NCBI RefSeq assembly: GCF_002736105.1
Contig: NZ_CP024123.1
Location: 2,906,001-2,970,000, forward strand
DNA length: 64,000 bases
Source of the DNA: Solibacillus sp. R5-41
GTDB taxonomy: Bacteria; Bacillota; Bacilli; Bacillales_A; Planococcaceae
Direction of reading: 5' to 3'
The translations under genes were made by a program, and so were the position numbers. Shown one piece after another: positions 45,431 to 55,545 of this stretch; the first letter of the stretch is position 1, and each line of letters begins with the position of its first letter. The notes below the pieces were generated by a model, which saw only the letters and a list, made by a program, of their open reading frames with translations, was not told where the DNA came from and did not search any database.

Positions 45431-46678
45431 TTATTTCAACGTTTGAACAGCTAAACAAATCGCATATTTTACATGCTCATACGTTAAGCCGCCTTGAATA
45501 AACGCTGTGTACGGTGGGCGGATTGGGCCATCTGCTGTTAACTCAATACTCGACCCTTGGACAAACGTTCCGGCTGCCATAATGACATCATCCTCATAAC
45601 CTGGCATATACGCTGGTTCCGGTGCGAAATGGGCATTAATTGGCGAAGCAGCTTGAATTTCTCGACAAAACGCCACCATTTGCTCCGCTGTTTGGAATGA
45701 CACGGACTGAATCAAATCGGTACGCTGTTCACTAAAATGAGGCGCAGTTGTCATTCCTAACTCTTCAAGCATTGCCGCTGTAAAGATCGCCCCTTTTAAA
45801 CTTTGCGCAACAATATGAGGCGCCATGAAGAAACCTTGATAAAAATCAGCTAACGTATTTAATGTTGCGCCTGCCTCTGCCCCAATGCCTGGAGACGTCA
45901 TGCGATACGCACATTTTTCTACTAAATCCGCGCGTCCGGCAATATAGCCACCAATTTTAGCTAAACCACCACCCGGATTTTTAATTAAAGAACCCGCCAT
46001 TAAATCGGCACCTATTTCTGTTGGTTCCAATGTTTCAACAAATTCCCCATAACAGTTGTCCACAAAAATAATTGCTTGCGGTGTGATTTCGCGAATTTTT
46101 TTAACCATTTCGCGAATGTCTTCTATTGTAAATGAAGGGCGGCTTGCATATCCTTTTGAACGTTGAATGGCGACCATTTTTGTGTTGTCGTTGATCGCTT
46201 GACGAACACCATGCCAATCAATTTCTTTATTATCAATTAAATCCACATGTGAATAGCCGATTTTATAGTCTTTTAGTGAGCCTGTATCCTTCTCGCCACC
46301 ATCAACAATAGATTGCAACGTATCATAAGGCTTTCCAGTAATGTAAACGAGCTCATCTCCAGGACGTAATACACCGAATAAACTTAATGTAATCGCATGT
46401 GTTCCTGAAATAATTTGCGGGCGGACAATTGCGGCTTCTGCTCCGAATACTTCGGCATACACACGCTCTAAATTATCGCGTCCTTCGTCATCATAGCCAT
46501 AGCCAGTTGAAGGATGCAGGTGAAAATCACTTACTTGATTATTGCGAAATGCAGCCAATACCTTTTGCTGATTGAAAAATGCCCGTTCATCCACTTTTTT
46601 ATGATAACCAAACACTTTTTCCTCCATGCGTGTAGCAAGAGCAAGTGTTTCATCTGTTAATTTTGTTTGAAATGCCAT
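45431..46678 (-). CDS. ynbB: PLP-dependent YnbB-like protein (methionine gamma-lyase/aluminium resistance family)
   Basis: A 415-residue fold type I pyridoxal-phosphate enzyme-like protein. The lysine that would hold the cofactor lies in AGSLIKNPGGGLAKIGG, and FVDNCYGEFVE is the Asp loop of the family. It is annotated in related genomes as aluminium resistance protein or methionine gamma-lyase family; the reaction is not established. The position upstream of glnR matches B. subtilis ynbB. ATG 46678 has GGAG nine bases upstream; an in-frame ATG at 46693 contains that site. Confidence 0.85.
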   Translation of the reverse strand: MAFQTKLTDETLALATRMEEKVFGYHKKVDERAFFNQQKVLAAFRNNQVSDFHLHPSTGYGYDDEGRDNLERVYAEVFGAEAAIVRPQIISGTHAITLSLFGVLRPGDELVYITGKPYDTLQSIVDGGEKDTGSLKDYKIGYSHVDLIDNKEIDWHGVRQAINDNTKMVAIQRSKGYASRPSFTIEDIREMVKKIREITPQAIIFVDNCYGEFVETLEPTEIGADLMAGSLIKNPGGGLAKIGGYIAGRADLVEKCAYRMTSPGIGAEAGATLNTLADFYQGFFMAPHIVAQSLKGAIFTAAMLEELGMTTAPHFSEQRTDLIQSVSFQTAEQMVAFCREIQAASPINAHFAPEPAYMPGYEDDVIMAAGTFVQGSSIELTADGPIRPPYTAFIQGGLTYEHVKYAICLAVQTLK

Positions 46679-46798
46679 TGTAACTATCTCCATTCTTAAC
46701 TTTTTATATCCTTCCCATTATACATGAATGCGTATGTATTTTGACGGAATGTTGAAAAACTGCTATTCTCATGATTATTAGATGATAGGGGGATCACA

Positions 46799-47413
46799 AT
46801 GGCTTGGGAGGTTTTTAGTGTCATTGGTACCGTTGCATTCGCTATTTCGGGGGCAATCGTCGCAATGGAGGAAGAATATGACCTTTTTGGTGTTTATATT
46901 TTAGGAATTGTTACGGCATTTGGTGGAGGCGCGATTCGAAATATATTAATTGGGCTACCCGTTTCTACGTTATGGAGTCAGGAAATGATGTTCCAAATTG
47001 CGCTAGCTGCCATTACGATTTTCTTCATTATTCCCAATCGTTTAATTAAACATTGGAACCGTTGGGGGAATTTTACCGATGCCATTGGATTATCGGCTTT
47101 TGCCATTCAAGGGGCTATGCATGCCGTTTCACTCGATTTGCCTATAGGTGCGGTCATTGTTGCAGCTGTCTTAACCGGTGCTGGCGGAGGGATTGTTCGA
47201 GATTTACTCGCTGGAAGAAAACCAATTGTTCTTCATCATGAAATATACGGCGTTTGGGCGGCGAGTGCGGGACTGATTATTGGGCTTGAATTATTGACCG
47301 GGGACCTCTTTTTATTCGCACTTTTTATCATCATTACAATATTGCGCATTTTATCCTATACATATGGTTGGCATTTACCGCGCCGAAAAATTCAATCCAT
47401 ACGGAATCCTTGA
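46799..47413 (+). CDS. TRIC-type cation channel family protein (UPF0126/YvgT-like)
   Basis: A 204-residue membrane protein with about seven hydrophobic segments in two similar halves. Each half has a glycine-rich motif (GGGAIRNILIG and GAGGGIVRDLLAG) typical of prokaryotic TRIC channels, which conduct monovalent cations as trimers. The ATG follows GGGGG. It is divergent from ynbB and ends at a terminator. The physiological role is unknown. Confidence 0.88.
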   Translation: MAWEVFSVIGTVAFAISGAIVAMEEEYDLFGVYILGIVTAFGGGAIRNILIGLPVSTLWSQEMMFQIALAAITIFFIIPNRLIKHWNRWGNFTDAIGLSAFAIQGAMHAVSLDLPIGAVIVAAVLTGAGGGIVRDLLAGRKPIVLHHEIYGVWAASAGLIIGLELLTGDLFLFALFIIITILRILSYTYGWHLPRRKIQSIRNP

Positions 47414-47427
47414 ATTTATTTGTACGC

Positions 47428-47475
47428 AAAAAAGCACAATAGCGATTCATTTCACACTCGCCATTGTGCTTTTTT
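47428..47475. terminator. Bidirectional terminator
   Basis: AAAAAAGCACAAT (47428-47440) pairs with ATTGTGCTTTTTT (47463-47475), with a small inner GCGA/TCGC pairing, between convergent genes. Confidence 0.85.
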
Positions 47476-47484
47476 CTTGAAAGA

Positions 47485-47787
47485 TTATTTAAATTCTAGC
47501 TCGCCATCATATGCAAGCATTCCGCCTTCCAAATTCGTTACATCGAATCCTTGAGCCGCTAAATATTCACATGCATTGGCACTACGCACGCCACCTTTGC
47601 ATACGACAATATATGGTTTTGACGCATCTAATTGTGCTGTACTTTCCGGAATCGAGCCTAATGGAATATGTACTGCCCCTGGAATCATGCCTTCTTCCAC
47701 TTCAAAATCTTCGCGTACATCAATGACATGTAAATCTTCATTGGCATCTAGTAAGTTTAATAACTCATCTGTTGTTAATGTTTTCAT
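47485..47787 (-). CDS. Rhodanese-like domain protein
   Basis: A 100-residue single rhodanese domain. The active-site Cys is in VVCKGGVRS, preceded by HVIDVREDFEVEEG and AVHIPLGSIP. It probably carries a persulfide sulfur for transfer reactions; the acceptor is not evident. ATG 47787 with a GGGGG site is preferred to an in-frame ATG at 47805. It lies downstream of hfq with a gap of 69 bp. Confidence 0.9.
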   Translation of the reverse strand: MKTLTTDELLNLLDANEDLHVIDVREDFEVEEGMIPGAVHIPLGSIPESTAQLDASKPYIVVCKGGVRSANACEYLAAQGFDVTNLEGGMLAYDGELEFK

Positions 47788-47856
47788 TTTATAAAATACC
47801 CCCATACTTCAGTTTCAATTGTCATTATAAGTGATACAACGACAAACTGCGAACTT

Positions 47857-48084
47857 TTATTCTTCGTCAGCTCCGAGCGTTACTGGTTTTGCAGGGATAA
47901 ATGTTGAGATAGCATGCTTATAAATCAATTGTTGCTTTCCTTCTGAATCTAATAAAACGGTAAAATTATCGTAAGACTTTATGATGCCTTTTAATTGGAA
48001 ACCATTCAATAAAAAGACGGTTACAAAAATATTATTTTTTCGTAAACTATTTAAAAATGTATCTTGTAAATTAATCGTTTTCAT
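47857..48084 (-). CDS. hfq: RNA chaperone Hfq
   Basis: A 75-residue Sm-fold protein. The Sm1 region is [32 protein letters not shown] and the Sm2 motif reads YKHAISTF. Hexamers bind small RNAs and A-rich tails. The short acidic tail (GADEE) is typical of Gram-positive Hfq. It lies 76 bp downstream of miaA, the usual bacterial order. Confidence 0.95.
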   Translation of the reverse strand: MKTINLQDTFLNSLRKNNIFVTVFLLNGFQLKGIIKSYDNFTVLLDSEGKQQLIYKHAISTFIPAKPVTLGADEE

Positions 48085-48160
48085 GAAAGTACTCCCCTCT
48101 TCTATATTTATTCATTACATAATAAACATTCGGCAAGCGTAGTGTACTTTCCTTCATGAA

Positions 48161-49060
48161 TTAGAAAAAACTTTGCACCTTATCCCAATCATTGCCAATC
48201 CATTGAACATCCATTTTATTTCTAAAATACGTCAATTGTCTTTTTGCATAGCGTCGTGAGTTTTGCTTAATTTGTTCGGTCGCTTCTTCTAACGTCAGTA
48301 AACCATCAAAATAAGCATACATTTCCTTATAACCTATCGCCTTAATCGATTGGACATCGCGAATTTCATCGTCGTAAAGCGCGCGTACTTCATCCACTAA
48401 GCCCGCTTCGAGCATGAGACCCACTCGTAAATTAATGCGTTCATACAGCTTTTCACGGTCCATGTCCATCCCGATAATTAAATGATTGTATAAGGCCACA
48501 TCCCCACGATTAAACTGGTCTTCCGCTCGAGAAACACCTGCTAATTCCGCCATTTCAAGGGCGCGAATGACTCTTCTTGTATTATTCGGGTGAATTTGCG
48601 CTGCCGCAGCTGCATCGATTTGTACTAATTTTTGATGCATTACTTCCGGGCCAAGCTGTTCTAATTCTTCGTAATATTTACTGCGCGCTTCCTCATTCAC
48701 CTCTTGCTTCGTAAACTGAAAATCATAGATCACAGACTGGACATATAATCCCGTTCCCCCAACTATGATTGGCAGTTTCCCACGTGCTTGAATTTCTGCC
48801 ATTTTTTCTCGAACAAGTTGCTGATAATCCGCCACCGAAAAGCTATCAGTTGGATCTTTAAAACTTAATAAATGGTGCGGTATTCCGTCCATTTCCTGCT
48901 CCGTAATTTTAGCTGTTCCAATGTCCATTCGTTTATAAATTTGCATTGAATCGCCGTTAATTACTTCACCATTCATTTCCTTAGCTAAACGGATGCTTAG
49001 TGCTGTCTTTCCTGATGCGGTAGGGCCAATAATTGCCACTACGTCTAACTTATTTTCCAT
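48161..49060 (-). CDS. miaA: tRNA dimethylallyltransferase
   Basis: A 299-residue enzyme adding a dimethylallyl group to A37 of tRNAs that read U-starting codons. P-loop [11 protein letters not shown] at residues 13-23, then [18 protein letters not shown] and the GGTGLYVQ motif. MiaB, encoded at 58467-60002, methylthiolates the product. It overlaps the upstream lipase-like gene by 11 bp, so the two are cotranscribed. Confidence 0.96.
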   Translation of the reverse strand: MENKLDVVAIIGPTASGKTALSIRLAKEMNGEVINGDSMQIYKRMDIGTAKITEQEMDGIPHHLLSFKDPTDSFSVADYQQLVREKMAEIQARGKLPIIVGGTGLYVQSVIYDFQFTKQEVNEEARSKYYEELEQLGPEVMHQKLVQIDAAAAAQIHPNNTRRVIRALEMAELAGVSRAEDQFNRGDVALYNHLIIGMDMDREKLYERINLRVGLMLEAGLVDEVRALYDDEIRDVQSIKAIGYKEMYAYFDGLLTLEEATEQIKQNSRRYAKRQLTYFRNKMDVQWIGNDWDKVQSFF

Positions 49061-49973
49061 CTTTTAACCACCGTACGATCATTTCATAAGAATATTTTTT
49101 GTTGCGCTCATTTAAAATTTCATGGCGCTTCCCTTCAAAGAGATACACCTTAACTTTTTCTAATCCTGCCTCTTGAAGCTGTTGCCCCACTTGAACGACA
49201 CCTTTTCCTGCATCCCCTACTGGATCCTCACTTCCGCTCACTAAAAGAATCGGTAAGGATGGGCGGATTCTTGAATTTTCACTGACTTTATTGAGCATTA
49301 ATAAGCCATCTGTTAAATCTGCGAAAAATTGTGTCGTTGCAATAAATCCACATTTTTCATCTTGAATATATTTTTGTACTTGTTCCTCATCAGTTGAAAG
49401 CCAATCAAATGACGTTTTTGCGTTTTCAATTTTGTTATTGAAATTGCCAAAACTTAATTTATCTAATAAGGGACTTTCCACAGTCGCGCCTTTTACTTTT
49501 ACAAGCTGCTTTGCTAAAACATTCCCTGCTAAATGAAGCGGTTTGACTGCACCTGTCCCACTTAAAATGACGTTGTCGAGCAAATAACTATATTGTTGGA
49601 TAAAGCGGCGTGCAATAAACGAGCCCATGCTATGTCCAAATAACGTGAGCGATTTTATGTCCAGCTGTTGTCGTAGCGATTCAATCACTTCAAAAACATC
49701 CCTTACAACACGCTCAAATCCATCCTCCTCGGCGAAAAAACCAAATTGACCATTTTGTTCCGCTGTTGCACCATGTCCGCGATGATCGTGCATCGACACG
49801 GAATAGCCTTCGTCACATAAAAATTCAGCAAAATGTTCATAACGTGCTGAATGCTCTGCCATCCCGTGCAAAATATGCATATGTCCGATCGCTTTCTCAG
49901 AAGGTATATACGTTGTGACAAATACTTCGTGCCCATCACTCATTTGTAAATAACATGTTTTTTTATCCAACAT
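49050..49973 (-). CDS. Alpha/beta hydrolase, monoacylglycerol lipase-like
   Basis: A 307-residue alpha/beta hydrolase of the serine aminopeptidase S33/monoacylglycerol lipase group. [10 protein letters not shown] is the oxyanion region, the nucleophile Ser lies in FGHSMGSF, the acid Asp in SGSEDPVGD and the His in GKRHEILNE. Likely substrates are glycerolipids or related esters. It lacks a signal peptide. AAAGGGTG precedes the ATG. It lies between mutL (21 bp) and miaA (11-bp overlap) and probably belongs to a mutSL-miaA transcript. Confidence 0.87.
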   Translation of the reverse strand: MLDKKTCYLQMSDGHEVFVTTYIPSEKAIGHMHILHGMAEHSARYEHFAEFLCDEGYSVSMHDHRGHGATAEQNGQFGFFAEEDGFERVVRDVFEVIESLRQQLDIKSLTLFGHSMGSFIARRFIQQYSYLLDNVILSGTGAVKPLHLAGNVLAKQLVKVKGATVESPLLDKLSFGNFNNKIENAKTSFDWLSTDEEQVQKYIQDEKCGFIATTQFFADLTDGLLMLNKVSENSRIRPSLPILLVSGSEDPVGDAGKGVVQVGQQLQEAGLEKVKVYLFEGKRHEILNERNKKYSYEMIVRWLKDGK

Positions 49974-49994
49974 TTTTCACCCTTTCCTTTTTGC

Positions 49995-51878
49995 TTACAT
50001 CACACGTTTAAACATTTTTTCCACTTCATATGTTGTGAAATGAACTAATACCGGTCGCCCATGTGGACAAGTAAATGGGTTTTCCGCTGCTCGTAAATCC
50101 GTTAGTAAGCGCTCCATTTGTTCTTTATCAAGAAAATGATTGGCTTTAATTGATTTTTTACAGCTCATCATAATGGCCGCGGCCTCTCGTAATTTCTTAA
50201 TATCCGTTTTCCTCGTTTTTAACACTTGTTCAATGAGTTCTTCAATGACTTCTTGTTCCTCACCTTTTGGAAACCACGTTGGATATTCGCGAATGACAAA
50301 CGAGGCATGCCCAAACTCTTCTAAAAACACACCTACTTCTTCAAGCGCACTCATAGACTCTTTTAAGATGAGTGCCTCGTCCGCAGCATAATGGAAAGTT
50401 AGCGGCATGAGTAACGCTTGTCGCTCATTTGCGTTCACCTCTCCAACCTTCTCTTTGAAATATTCATATTTAATCCGTTCCTGCGCAGCATGCTGATCGA
50501 TTAAATAAAAGCCATCCTCCATTTGCGCTACGATATATGTCCCGTGGATTTGACCAACAATTTCTAACTGCGGGAATGGTTGCTTAGGTGTTTCGGCTAG
50601 CTGTTCTTCGATGATTTCATGTTGGAACGGTTCATTTGGAATCGGCTTCACCTGTGTCATGTAGGGCGATCCAACTGTTTCAGAAGATTTTGGTCGTTCT
50701 ACCTGCTCATAGTATGGGGCTGGGGCAAATGGTTCCTTCACGACAGATTGTTGCTCATTTGTTAAACGCTCAACAAGTTCATCCATCTTCGTTTCATCCA
50801 ATGTTGCGGCTGAGGTTTTCGAAGGATTCCATAAGTTCATTTGCTCGCCTGGTACTCGCACAGGTTTTTCTATCTTTTCAGCGAGCGGCACACGAATGAC
50901 GTCGCGAATCGTTTGACGTAGCGTATCTTCAATTAATTTTAGCAGCTCTGGTTCTTTACTTAACCGTACTTGATGCTTGGCTGGGTGCACATTCACATCC
51001 GTTAATTGCGGGTCCCCTTCCACATAAAGTAACACGATTGGAAAGCGTTCAATTGGTAAAAATGTATGGTAGGCATCGGTAATCGCCTTTTGAATGACGT
51101 AATGCTTCACCCAACGACCGTTCACAAATAACGACATATAATTTTTCGATGCGCGTGTCACCTCTGGCAAGGAAGCAAAACCATGAATTTTATAATCTTG
51201 ATTGGTTCCTTCAAAGGCAATCATCTTTTTTGCGTTGTGCGTCCCGTATATCGCGGCTAACACTTGCTGCACTTGTCCGCGCCCATTTGTTTGTAGTAAC
51301 GTTTGCCCATTGTGAACAAGTTTAATCGCCACCGTAGGATACCCAAGCGCAATACGATTAACAAAATCAATTGTATGTCCCAGTTCCGTTTGAATCGTTT
51401 TTAAATATTTTAAGCGCGCAGGCGTATTAAAAAACAGTTGCGCCACCGTAATATCCGTCCCTTTTCTTAATGATGTCGGTTGATGCTCCTTCAAGTGTCC
51501 CCCTTCTAAATAAAGGTGGACACCCCCTTCACCATCCGAAGTACGCAGCGTAAATTTCGAAACGGATGCAATCGATGCTAATGCCTCCCCGCGGAAGCCA
51601 AGTGTACGAATTCGGAATAAATCTTGTTCCTTTTCAATTTTGGAAGTTGCATGACGGGAAAAGGATTTGAGCGCATCTTCTTCATCCATCCCGCTGCCAT
51701 TATCCACGACTTGAATGGAGCTTAATCCTGCTTCTTCGAGGAAAATTTCAATCGACGTACTATGTGCATCAATCGCATTTTCGACCAGCTCTTTAACGAC
51801 CGATGAAGGACGTTCTACTACTTCCCCGGCAGCAATTTTATTGGATAACCATTCATCCATAATATGAATTTTCCCCAT
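49995..51878 (-). CDS. mutL: DNA mismatch repair protein MutL
   Basis: A 627-residue MutL. The GHKL ATPase domain has IAAGEVVERPSSVVKEL and DNGSGM, then GFRGEALASIASV. A variable Pro/Glu-rich linker (about residues 340-430) leads to the C-terminal endonuclease domain with DQHAAQERIKYE and the metal site ending in CPHGRPV. MutL is recruited by MutS and nicks the strand in organisms without MutH. AGGAGGG precedes the ATG, and mutS ends 13 bp upstream. Confidence 0.97.
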   Translation of the reverse strand: MGKIHIMDEWLSNKIAAGEVVERPSSVVKELVENAIDAHSTSIEIFLEEAGLSSIQVVDNGSGMDEEDALKSFSRHATSKIEKEQDLFRIRTLGFRGEALASIASVSKFTLRTSDGEGGVHLYLEGGHLKEHQPTSLRKGTDITVAQLFFNTPARLKYLKTIQTELGHTIDFVNRIALGYPTVAIKLVHNGQTLLQTNGRGQVQQVLAAIYGTHNAKKMIAFEGTNQDYKIHGFASLPEVTRASKNYMSLFVNGRWVKHYVIQKAITDAYHTFLPIERFPIVLLYVEGDPQLTDVNVHPAKHQVRLSKEPELLKLIEDTLRQTIRDVIRVPLAEKIEKPVRVPGEQMNLWNPSKTSAATLDETKMDELVERLTNEQQSVVKEPFAPAPYYEQVERPKSSETVGSPYMTQVKPIPNEPFQHEIIEEQLAETPKQPFPQLEIVGQIHGTYIVAQMEDGFYLIDQHAAQERIKYEYFKEKVGEVNANERQALLMPLTFHYAADEALILKESMSALEEVGVFLEEFGHASFVIREYPTWFPKGEEQEVIEELIEQVLKTRKTDIKKLREAAAIMMSCKKSIKANHFLDKEQMERLLTDLRAAENPFTCPHGRPVLVHFTTYEVEKMFKRVM

Positions 51879-51891
51879 CCGGCATCCCTCC

Positions 51892-54492
51892 TTATTTATT
51901 GTCTAAAAGCTTTTGTTGCCATTCATATAAAACGGTCATGGCTTGCATCGGTGTTGTGCCCATTACATTTAATTTCGAAATGGCTTCGAGCACTTGTTGT
52001 TCCGCTTCCGATATAGCTGGGGCATCTGCCATTTGAAATAATGTTAGTTGCTCCACAGGCTCTTGAACCGTTTGCGCGAACGCAGGCTGTTCCTCAATTT
52101 TTACAGTTGCTTGTCGCGCATCCTTCGCCTCAAATTCCGCTAATAATGCTCTTGCTCGCTGTAAAATCGGCTGGGGCATTTCGGCCAGTTCTGCCACGTG
52201 TACGCCGTAACTTTTATCTGCTGCACCGTTCTTTACTTTGTGTAAAAATACAACACGACCATCTTGCTCCGTCGCACTTACATGAACATTTTGCAAACGG
52301 TCTAATTGCGTTTCTAAATCCGTTAACTCATGATAATGCGTTGAAAATAACGTATTCGCGCCAATTTCAGTATGAATATATTCCATCATCGCTTGCGCCA
52401 AACTCATCCCGTCATAAGTCGATGTGCCGCGCCCAATTTCATCGAACAGCATTAAACTATTTTTCGTTGCATGGGTAATGGCATGTTGTGATTCAATCAT
52501 TTCGACCATAAACGTAGATTGACCCGCAGCTAAATCATCCGCTGCGCCAATTCGTGTAAAGATTTGATCAGTAATCGGTAATACCGCCTCTTGTGCCGGT
52601 ACGTAACAGCCCATTTGTGCGAGCACGACAATGAGTGCTACTTGTCGCATATACGTACTTTTACCCGACATATTCGGTCCCGTAATGAGCATCATATTTT
52701 TTTGTTCTGATAATAAACAGTCATTCGGTACATAGCTTTGCTTATTGAGCATTTTTTCTACAACAGGGTGACGCCCTTCGATAATTTTCAGTGCGCGGCC
52801 TTCATGAAATACCGGCTTCGTAAAACGATATTTATCAGTTACGTTCGCAAAACTCATGTACACATCAAGCTCACTAATTTGTGCAGCCAAAGCTTGTACA
52901 CGCGGAATGTACATTTTTAACTGTTCACGTAAAGTGACGAATAAATCATATTCTAACGCTAAGCTTTGCTCCTCTGCATTTAAAATAAGCGCCTCTTTTT
53001 CTTTTAACTCTTCTGTAATAAATCGCTCAGCATTAGCTAAAGTTTGTTTTCGTTCAAAGCGTGATAAATCGGTATTGCTTAAATGCGATTTCGTAATTTC
53101 AATATAGTAGCCAAAAACACGGTTATAGCCGATTTTTAAATTTTTAATGCCAGTTAATTCACGCTCTTTTTGCTCTAATTGAGCAATCCAGTCTTTGCCG
53201 TTTCGAGAGGCGTCACGGTATTGATCGAGCTGTTCATTAAAGCCATCTCGCATAACATCCCCTTCTTTAATCGAAATCGGCGGATGGTCTGTAATCGCAT
53301 CCGTCAGCAATTTTTCTACATCCTGACATAAATCGAAATTTTCGCCCAATTGAACTAATTGCGATCGACCACTTTGCACGAGTTTTTCTTGAATCGCTGG
53401 CACTTGGCGTAACGATTCTCTCAGCTGCGCCAAATCACGACCGCCTACCGAACCAAATGCAACTCGCCCAGCTAAACGTTCTAAATCATACACATTTTTT
53501 AGAAGTTGCTGTAACTCTTCACGAACAAAAAACTCTTCCAGTAATTCCGTCACAACTTCCTGTCTTGCTTCAATAGCTGCTTTTTTGGCAAGCGGCTGGT
53601 GCAACCATTGCTTTAATTTACGTCCGCCCATTGCTGTTACCGTTTCATCTAATAGCCATAAAAGTGTCCCTTTTGAATCGCCACCACGAATCGATTGAAT
53701 GAGCTCTAAATTGCGTTTTGAATTCGTATCAATTTTTAATGTCGTTTTTTCTTCTAAATAAGTAAATGCTTGAATATGGTACAAAGAACGCATTTGAGTT
53801 CTTTCCGCATATTGGAGTAATCGCTTTGCAACCGCTTGTAACGAGTTTGGGATATTTTGAACATATTGTACAGCACGTTCCTCATCCATTTCCATCTCTT
53901 CCAGCGATACAACAATACCAGCATTCATGGCATAATCCGCAATTTCTAGCTGCAATTGCTCTGTGACAATGACTTCTTTTATTGCATAGGCTTGAAGTTG
54001 CTGAATTAATTCTTTCACATGCCCTTCAATTAATGACACATTCGCTTCACCCGTTGAAATATCTAAATAAGCAAATGCCATCTCATTTTCGGATAAACTT
54101 TCAGCGGCTGCGATAAAGTGATTCGTTTTTCCATCAAGTGCTTTTCCTTCCATAATTGTACCTGGCGTCACAAGCTGTACAACTTCTCGTTTCACAACAC
54201 CTTTTGCCTGTTTAGGATCTTCCGTCTGCTCGCAAATCGCTACTTTAAATCCTTTTGCTACAAGCGTTTCAATATAACCTTGCGCAGCATGATGCGGCAC
54301 GCCGCACATGGGAATCGGGTTGTCGGTATTACCAGCGCGTGCAGTTAATGTAATTTCTAAAAGCTGCGATGCTTTTACCGCATCTTCAAAAAATAATTCA
54401 TAAAAATCGCCTAATCGGTAAAATACGAAGGCATCTTGATAATCTTTTTTTACATCTAAATATTGGAGCATCATTGGTGTATATGTTGTCAT
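51892..54492 (-). CDS. mutS: DNA mismatch repair protein MutS
   Basis: An 866-residue mismatch sensor. The N-terminal mismatch-binding loop has FYRLGDFYELF (Phe-x-Glu wedge). Connector, lever and clamp domains follow. The ATPase has Walker A GPNMSGKST at about residues 604-612 and DEIGRGTSTYDG. The C-terminal linker carries the beta-clamp-type QLTLF motif. It forms the mutSL operon, upstream of mutL. Length is standard for Bacillales. Confidence 0.97.
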   Translation of the reverse strand: MTTYTPMMLQYLDVKKDYQDAFVFYRLGDFYELFFEDAVKASQLLEITLTARAGNTDNPIPMCGVPHHAAQGYIETLVAKGFKVAICEQTEDPKQAKGVVKREVVQLVTPGTIMEGKALDGKTNHFIAAAESLSENEMAFAYLDISTGEANVSLIEGHVKELIQQLQAYAIKEVIVTEQLQLEIADYAMNAGIVVSLEEMEMDEERAVQYVQNIPNSLQAVAKRLLQYAERTQMRSLYHIQAFTYLEEKTTLKIDTNSKRNLELIQSIRGGDSKGTLLWLLDETVTAMGGRKLKQWLHQPLAKKAAIEARQEVVTELLEEFFVREELQQLLKNVYDLERLAGRVAFGSVGGRDLAQLRESLRQVPAIQEKLVQSGRSQLVQLGENFDLCQDVEKLLTDAITDHPPISIKEGDVMRDGFNEQLDQYRDASRNGKDWIAQLEQKERELTGIKNLKIGYNRVFGYYIEITKSHLSNTDLSRFERKQTLANAERFITEELKEKEALILNAEEQSLALEYDLFVTLREQLKMYIPRVQALAAQISELDVYMSFANVTDKYRFTKPVFHEGRALKIIEGRHPVVEKMLNKQSYVPNDCLLSEQKNMMLITGPNMSGKSTYMRQVALIVVLAQMGCYVPAQEAVLPITDQIFTRIGAADDLAAGQSTFMVEMIESQHAITHATKNSLMLFDEIGRGTSTYDGMSLAQAMMEYIHTEIGANTLFSTHYHELTDLETQLDRLQNVHVSATEQDGRVVFLHKVKNGAADKSYGVHVAELAEMPQPILQRARALLAEFEAKDARQATVKIEEQPAFAQTVQEPVEQLTLFQMADAPAISEAEQQVLEAISKLNVMGTTPMQAMTVLYEWQQKLLDNK

Positions 54493-54746
54493 TCTTAATT
54501 TCCCTCACTTCAAAATCTGTGACATCTGCTAAAGGCTTGGGCCATTAGGATGTTGATCATTCAGATGTTGTGACAATGCGCGCATTCTTAATAAGAATAT
54601 GCTCTGAATGAAGATAAACTTGTATCTGCTATTATACCACTTGTGAAATAATTTTCCTTCCTTGCGCAATCAATTACGCCTCGGCGTAATTGCGTCAGGG
54701 GCTTTATCTTTATTCAGTGGGCGTTTAACGCACACTGAATAAAGAT
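54493..54746. repeat. Intergenic repeat cluster between mutS and cotE
   Basis: Three structured blocks. Block 54512-54529 matches 15146-15163 inverted (17 of 18), with weaker similarity continuing to about 54580. The perfect palindrome 54671-54692 (10-bp arms, TC loop) and its flanks match the element at 15204-15225 over 29 bp with one difference when inverted. A long hairpin at 54706-54746 has a perfect 14-bp outer stem and an inner GCGTT/AACGC stem. No ORF is seen. Confidence 0.65.
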
Positions 54747-54753
54747 AAAAAAA

Positions 54754-54779
54754 GCTCAAGCTGATAATAAGCTTTGAGC
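54754..54779 (-). terminator. Terminator of cotE
   Basis: GCTCAAGC (54754-54761) pairs with GCTTTGAGC (54771-54779) with one bulge; on the minus strand seven T follow. Confidence 0.75.
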
Positions 54780-54815
54780 AAGGTGTTCGCGCTAATTAAA
54801 TTTTGCCAAATCCTT

Positions 54816-55385
54816 TTAACAGGACGATGAGGATTCGCATGGATAATCCGGCGAACTAGATGAACATGAGGACGATGATGAGCTTGAAGAACATGATTGT
54901 GTCGAACTTTCGTCAAACTTCCAGTCATCTTCGCAATCGATTGGGTGCACGCTCACAACAACCGTCGTTTCCCCAATAATCTCCACTAAAAATTCTCGTT
55001 CAATTTTGACGTTAATTTTATCCCCATGCTTTGTAATAACCGCTTCAATACAGTTTGGTTGTTGCAATACACAAACTTTCACATCATCTGAATCTTTACA
55101 ATCATCGTCTCGGAATGTTAGCTTAATACGGTCTTTATATGAAACTGTTTCAGTAAATACCGCCGTTTTAGAATGATTATGATACGCATACCATACATTG
55201 ACATCAAACTTCCCTGAAACCTCAACATACTTCCCAATTCGTTTTGCTTGATAGTGATGATTAATTACCCAACAGCCGAGAATACTCGTCGGCGCATTCG
55301 GTGGACAGAGCGTTTCGCAACATTCCGTACGCTTTTTTCCTTTGGCAATCACGGCTCTCGTCACAATTTGACGTAAACGCTTCAC
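54816..55385 (-). CDS. cotE: Outer spore coat morphogenetic protein CotE, with Ser/Cys-rich tail
   Basis: A 189-residue CotE. The body matches B. subtilis CotE: ITKAVVAKG-like start (VTRAVIAKGKK), SILGCWVINHHYQAKRIGK, VSGKFDVNVWYAY, VLQQPNCIEAVI, EREFLVEIIGETTVVV. CotE directs assembly of the outer spore coat. B. subtilis CotE ends in an acidic tail; here about 30 residues of mostly serine with four cysteines form the end instead. The N-terminal part also has extra cysteines (ECCETLC). This shows a spore-former. Position between ricA and mutS is conserved. Confidence 0.93.
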   Translation of the reverse strand: MKRLRQIVTRAVIAKGKKRTECCETLCPPNAPTSILGCWVINHHYQAKRIGKYVEVSGKFDVNVWYAYHNHSKTAVFTETVSYKDRIKLTFRDDDCKDSDDVKVCVLQQPNCIEAVITKHGDKINVKIEREFLVEIIGETTVVVSVHPIDCEDDWKFDESSTQSCSSSSSSSSCSSSSPDYPCESSSSC

Positions 55386-55418
55386 CGAAAATCTCCCCTT
55401 TCTTTAACTACTCGAAAT

Positions 55419-55426
55419 AGTGTATG
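55419..55426 (-). promoter_or_regulatory. Possible sporulation sigma (E/K-type) -10 for cotE
   Basis: CATACACT on the minus strand fits the CATA-NNN-T -10 consensus of SigE/SigK and lies 34 bp ahead of the cotE start. The -35 is not convincing. Confidence 0.35.
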
Positions 55427-55545
55427 CGGCTGTTGCCTAAAGGGTGAAATAATCCTAATGGAATAGCAAAATCATAAACAACCGCCTTCTCGCAGTTGAC
55501 TTCTATATAGAGGGAACTCCCTTTTTGGCGAAAAAAACCCACCCT

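Noticed and set aside
54725-54928. His/Arg-rich ORF overlapping the cotE end
   Set aside because: It is an alternative frame of the cotE Ser-codon run and has no start signal of its own.
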